Below are positions 6,470 through 9,028 of a stretch of DNA of 9,028 nt, one piece after another (the first letter of the stretch is position 1; each line of letters begins with the position of its first letter). This DNA is from Methanomicrobiales archaeon (GTDB taxonomy: Archaea > Halobacteriota > Methanomicrobia > Methanomicrobiales > Methanospirillaceae): NCBI GenBank assembly GCA_012798365.1, contig JAAZNH010000108.1, positions 1 through 9,028 of the forward strand, given 5' to 3'. The notes under the pieces are model-generated. The model was given only the letters and a program-made list of their open reading frames with translations, did no database searches and was not told the DNA's origin. Both the position numbers and the translations under genes were made by a program.

Positions 6470-6499
6470 CAAAAAACCATACAGCAGGGGTACCTTTCC

Positions 6500-8332
6500 A
6501 TGAGCAGTGCTTCCCGGTATTACTCCCTTGTCCGCCAGGTCCCGTCCATGGCGACGGATCTCATCCGGGCCGTCCGGCTCGTCTTTTCCACAACACCATA
6601 CTGGACAACCATCGGGATCCTGTTTGTCTTTGTGCTCGGATTCCTGCCCCTCATCAGCCTTGTCATTATCAAAATCCTTGTTGACACGGTGACTGCGGGC
6701 ATCATCAACCCCGACCAGGCGGTCTTTACCCCCCAGATCATCCTTATGCTGTGTGCAGCAGCGGGTGTAGCCCTCATCACGGCACTCTGTAATGCCGGGT
6801 CAACCTATGCAAACGAGGTCCAGGCCCTGGTGATGACCGAGAAGATCTCCGGCATGATACAATCACAGTCGCTTGCCCTTGACCTGGAATACTATGAAAA
6901 CGCGGAGTACCTTGATACCCTCCACCGCGCACAGGAAGAAGGGCCGATGCGCCCGGCGCTGATCGTGAACGATCTCGTGCGGATCGGGCAGAACTGCGTC
7001 TCGGTTACCGTGATCGGCGCACTCCTCCTCTCGTTCTCCCCGCTTGTCGGGATCGGCCTGGTCTGTGCAACGATCCCGGCAGCCGCCTTCCGGGTCTGGT
7101 TCTCCAACAAGCGGTATATCCTCCAGCAGCGCCAGACCGAACTGGAGCGGCGGAACTGGTATTACCACATGATGCTCACCAATACCGATTTTGCCAAAGA
7201 GGTCCGGCTCTATGGCCTCGGACCCTTCTTCCAGGACCGGTACCGGAAGATCCAGAAAGAGCTCCGCACGACCCGGCTTGCCCTCTCGCGTTCGCGGATT
7301 TTCTGGGATGTGCTGGCCCAGGGGATTGTCACTGTTGCGATCTTCGGGTCTCTCTCAATCATCGTCCTGATGACGCTGCAGGGCGAACTCTCCCCGGGGG
7401 ACATGGTCATGTACCTGGTGGGTTTCCAGCTCTGTATCGGGTATATCCAGTCAATCTTCGGGAGCATCACCTCCCTGTACGAAGACCAGCTCTTCCTGCG
7501 CAACCTCTTTGCCTTCCTTGACCTGAAGCCCCGGATTGTCTGCCCCCCGGATCCCGTCACGCTCCCGGGAAGGATGCAGGACGCAGTCCGCATGGAGGGC
7601 ATCAGTTTCACGTACCCGGGTGAGCAGTATCCCGCCCTGTCCGATGTTTCCCTGACCCTGCATAAGGGGGAAGTGATTGCACTCGTCGGGGAGAACGGGG
7701 CCGGCAAAAGTACCCTTATCAAGATCCTGTCGCGGCTGTACACGCCACACAAAGGATCCATTACGGTTGACGGCCTCAGCCTTGCAGGAATGGATCCGGC
7801 CGCGTGGCGGGAACATATCACCGTGCTCTTCCAGGACTATGTCCATTATGACCTGACCGCCCAGGAGAATATCTCGCTCGGGGAGATCCGGGGCACCCAT
7901 GATTTCACTGAGGTTGAACAGGCTGCCCGCATGGCAGGGGCTGATGAAGCAATCCAGCGGCTCCCGGGCGGATACCAGACCATTCTGGGAAACTTCTTTC
8001 ACAACGGGCATGAACTCAGTATTGGGGAATGGCAGAAGATTGCCCTTGCACGGGCGTTTTTCCGCGAGGCTGATATCATCGTCCTTGACGAGCCGGCAAG
8101 TTCGCTTGATGCCCTTGCAGAAGCGGAGATCTTTGACCGGTTCCGGCAGATCATCAAAGGACGGTCAGCGATCCTGATAAGCCACCGGTTCTCCACCCTC
8201 AGGATGGCCGATCATATCTATGTGCTTGAACGGGGAACGATCATTGAGCACGGGAACCATGCTTCGCTGATGGCACAAAACGGCCATTATGCCACCATGT
8301 TCCGTGCACAGGCAGACCCGTACCGGGACTAA
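6500..8332 (+). CDS. ABC exporter, fused membrane and ATPase domains
   Basis: A 610-residue half-transporter that should work as a dimer, using ATP to move a substrate out across the membrane. The membrane domain (about 30-325) has hydrophobic segments near 37-59, 78-100, 163-200, 270-293 and 300-322. It includes the YYENAEYLDTLHRAQEE segment seen in peptide-type exporters. The ATPase domain (365-605) is complete: Walker A GENGAGKST (397-405), Q-loop Q445, signature LSIGE (506-510), Walker B IIVLDE (526-531), D-loop SSLD (534-537) and switch H562. The signature has Ile where LSGGQ has its first Gly. No C39 peptidase domain precedes the membrane part, so it would not cleave a leader peptide itself. 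AGGGG lies about 9 bases before the ATG. The radical SAM gene starts 45 bases downstream, which suggests the cargo is a modified peptide. A lipid or drug exporter remains possible. Confidence 0.9.
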   Translation: MSSASRYYSLVRQVPSMATDLIRAVRLVFSTTPYWTTIGILFVFVLGFLPLISLVIIKILVDTVTAGIINPDQAVFTPQIILMLCAAAGVALITALCNAGSTYANEVQALVMTEKISGMIQSQSLALDLEYYENAEYLDTLHRAQEEGPMRPALIVNDLVRIGQNCVSVTVIGALLLSFSPLVGIGLVCATIPAAAFRVWFSNKRYILQQRQTELERRNWYYHMMLTNTDFAKEVRLYGLGPFFQDRYRKIQKELRTTRLALSRSRIFWDVLAQGIVTVAIFGSLSIIVLMTLQGELSPGDMVMYLVGFQLCIGYIQSIFGSITSLYEDQLFLRNLFAFLDLKPRIVCPPDPVTLPGRMQDAVRMEGISFTYPGEQYPALSDVSLTLHKGEVIALVGENGAGKSTLIKILSRLYTPHKGSITVDGLSLAGMDPAAWREHITVLFQDYVHYDLTAQENISLGEIRGTHDFTEVEQAARMAGADEAIQRLPGGYQTILGNFFHNGHELSIGEWQKIALARAFFREADIIVLDEPASSLDALAEAEIFDRFRQIIKGRSAILISHRFSTLRMADHIYVLERGTIIEHGNHASLMAQNGHYATMFRAQADPYRD

Positions 8333-8377
8333 GCCGCCATCAATGCAGGGTACAGGCAGAGAGGGAAATCCAGGATT

Positions 8378-9028
8378 ATGCCGGAATATGCCACCATACA
8401 GAAAACAGCAGTCCTGCCCCGGCTGCCGCTTGAGGGATCGCTTGACTTCACGTACCGGTGCAACAACAACTGCCGCCACTGCTGGCTGAGGATCCCGGCC
8501 GGTTCACCAAAAAAACAGCGTGAACTCACCCTTGATGAGATCATCCACATCGTTGATGAGGCGCGGGGCATGGGGTGCCGGTCCTGGTCATTGTCGGGCG
8601 GCGAACCCATGATCCGGCCGGATTTTCCGGAGATTTTTGATTATGTCACGAAAAAATCTGCCTCGTACTCGCTGAATACCAACGGGACCCTGATCACCCC
8701 GGAGATCGCGGAACTGATGACACGCAAAGGGCGCAAGATGGTTGCGCTCTACGGAGCCAGCGAGGCCGTCCACGATCACATCACCCGGAAAAAGGGATCC
8801 TACAAGGCAACCATGAAGGGCTTTTCCCTGCTGCAGGATGCCGGGGCAAAGTTTGTCGTCCAGCTCGTGCCCATGAAAGACAACTACCATGAATACTTGG
8901 CCATGGTGGAACTTGCAAAAACCTTAAGCAGCAGCTGGCGGGTCGGGGCACCCTGGCTCTTCCTTGCAGCGGATGGTTCAGAGAAGAAGAATGCAGAGAT
9001 CCGCGCCCAGCGCCTGCCTCCCCGCGAG
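8378..9028 (+). CDS. Radical SAM protein, probably peptide-modifying (partial, cut by window edge)
   Basis: The first 217 residues are in the window and the frame is open at the edge. After the ABC stop codon this is the first in-frame ATG, 45 bases on. C28, C32 and C35 in RCNNNCRHCW form the CxxxCxxC motif that binds the 4Fe-4S cluster and S-adenosylmethionine. SGGEP (73-77) is the next conserved radical SAM strand, followed by LNTNGTLIT. LYGASEAVHDHITRKKGSY (124-142) is the pattern usual in SPASM-type maturases of the PqqE and AlbA group. The C-terminal half, where extra cluster cysteines of a SPASM domain would lie, is outside the window, so that subtype is unproven. It is probably cotranscribed with the exporter. 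A role in modifying a ribosomal peptide is inferred from motif and context; a cofactor or heme pathway enzyme is the main alternative. Confidence 0.85.
   Translation, partial: MPEYATIQKTAVLPRLPLEGSLDFTYRCNNNCRHCWLRIPAGSPKKQRELTLDEIIHIVDEARGMGCRSWSLSGGEPMIRPDFPEIFDYVTKKSASYSLNTNGTLITPEIAELMTRKGRKMVALYGASEAVHDHITRKKGSYKATMKGFSLLQDAGAKFVVQLVPMKDNYHEYLAMVELAKTLSSSWRVGAPWLFLAADGSEKKNAEIRAQRLPPRE

Noticed and set aside
6310..6684. 124-codon plus-strand frame, considered as a precursor peptide for the exporter
   Set aside because: It runs through the hairpin leader into the ABC gene in another frame. It has no leader-core layout and no ribosome binding site, and begins before the predicted transcript start.

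Overview
The window looks like chromosomal DNA from a methanogenic archaeon, most likely of the order Methanomicrobiales (Methanoregula-like). Supporting signs are GC-rich coding DNA, archaeal TATA boxes about 26 bases ahead of likely transcription starts, T-run terminators, a tRNA gene without an encoded CCA end, an archaeal ACT-domain regulator, and surface proteins with Thr/Pro-rich linkers of a kind common in these methanogens. The genus is an inference; no marker gene settles it.

Layout from left to right. Bases 1-146 hold a short hairpin and a T-rich terminator read on the minus strand. A small minus-strand gene (147-647) encodes an HTH/ACT regulator. A stretch of about 390 bases follows with no convincing gene but several GC-rich hairpins. 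Then comes tRNA-Leu(GAG) at 1046-1130. A plus-strand gene (1404-2384) encodes a secreted, membrane-anchored TPR protein. It converges on two minus-strand genes: a 718-residue membrane protein with a large extracellular part and a cytoplasmic DUF4129-like domain (2555-4711), and a signal-peptide-bearing surface protein with a C-terminal anchor (4805-6238). From 6238 to 6500 there is a divergent promoter region. On the plus strand this leads through a long, hairpin-rich leader into an ABC exporter with fused membrane and ATPase domains (6500-8332). A radical SAM protein follows 45 bases later (from 8378) and runs off the right edge.

How the genes may work together. The middle block (TPR protein, DUF4129 protein, anchored surface protein) consists of cell-envelope proteins, but each has its own promoter, so a shared pathway is only suggested. 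The ABC exporter and radical SAM gene look like one transcription unit. That pairing is typical of ribosomally made, radical-SAM-modified peptides. No precursor peptide is visible here; if there is one it probably lies to the right of the window. This pair is the strongest candidate for an undescribed system, but the evidence is gene context plus one partial enzyme.
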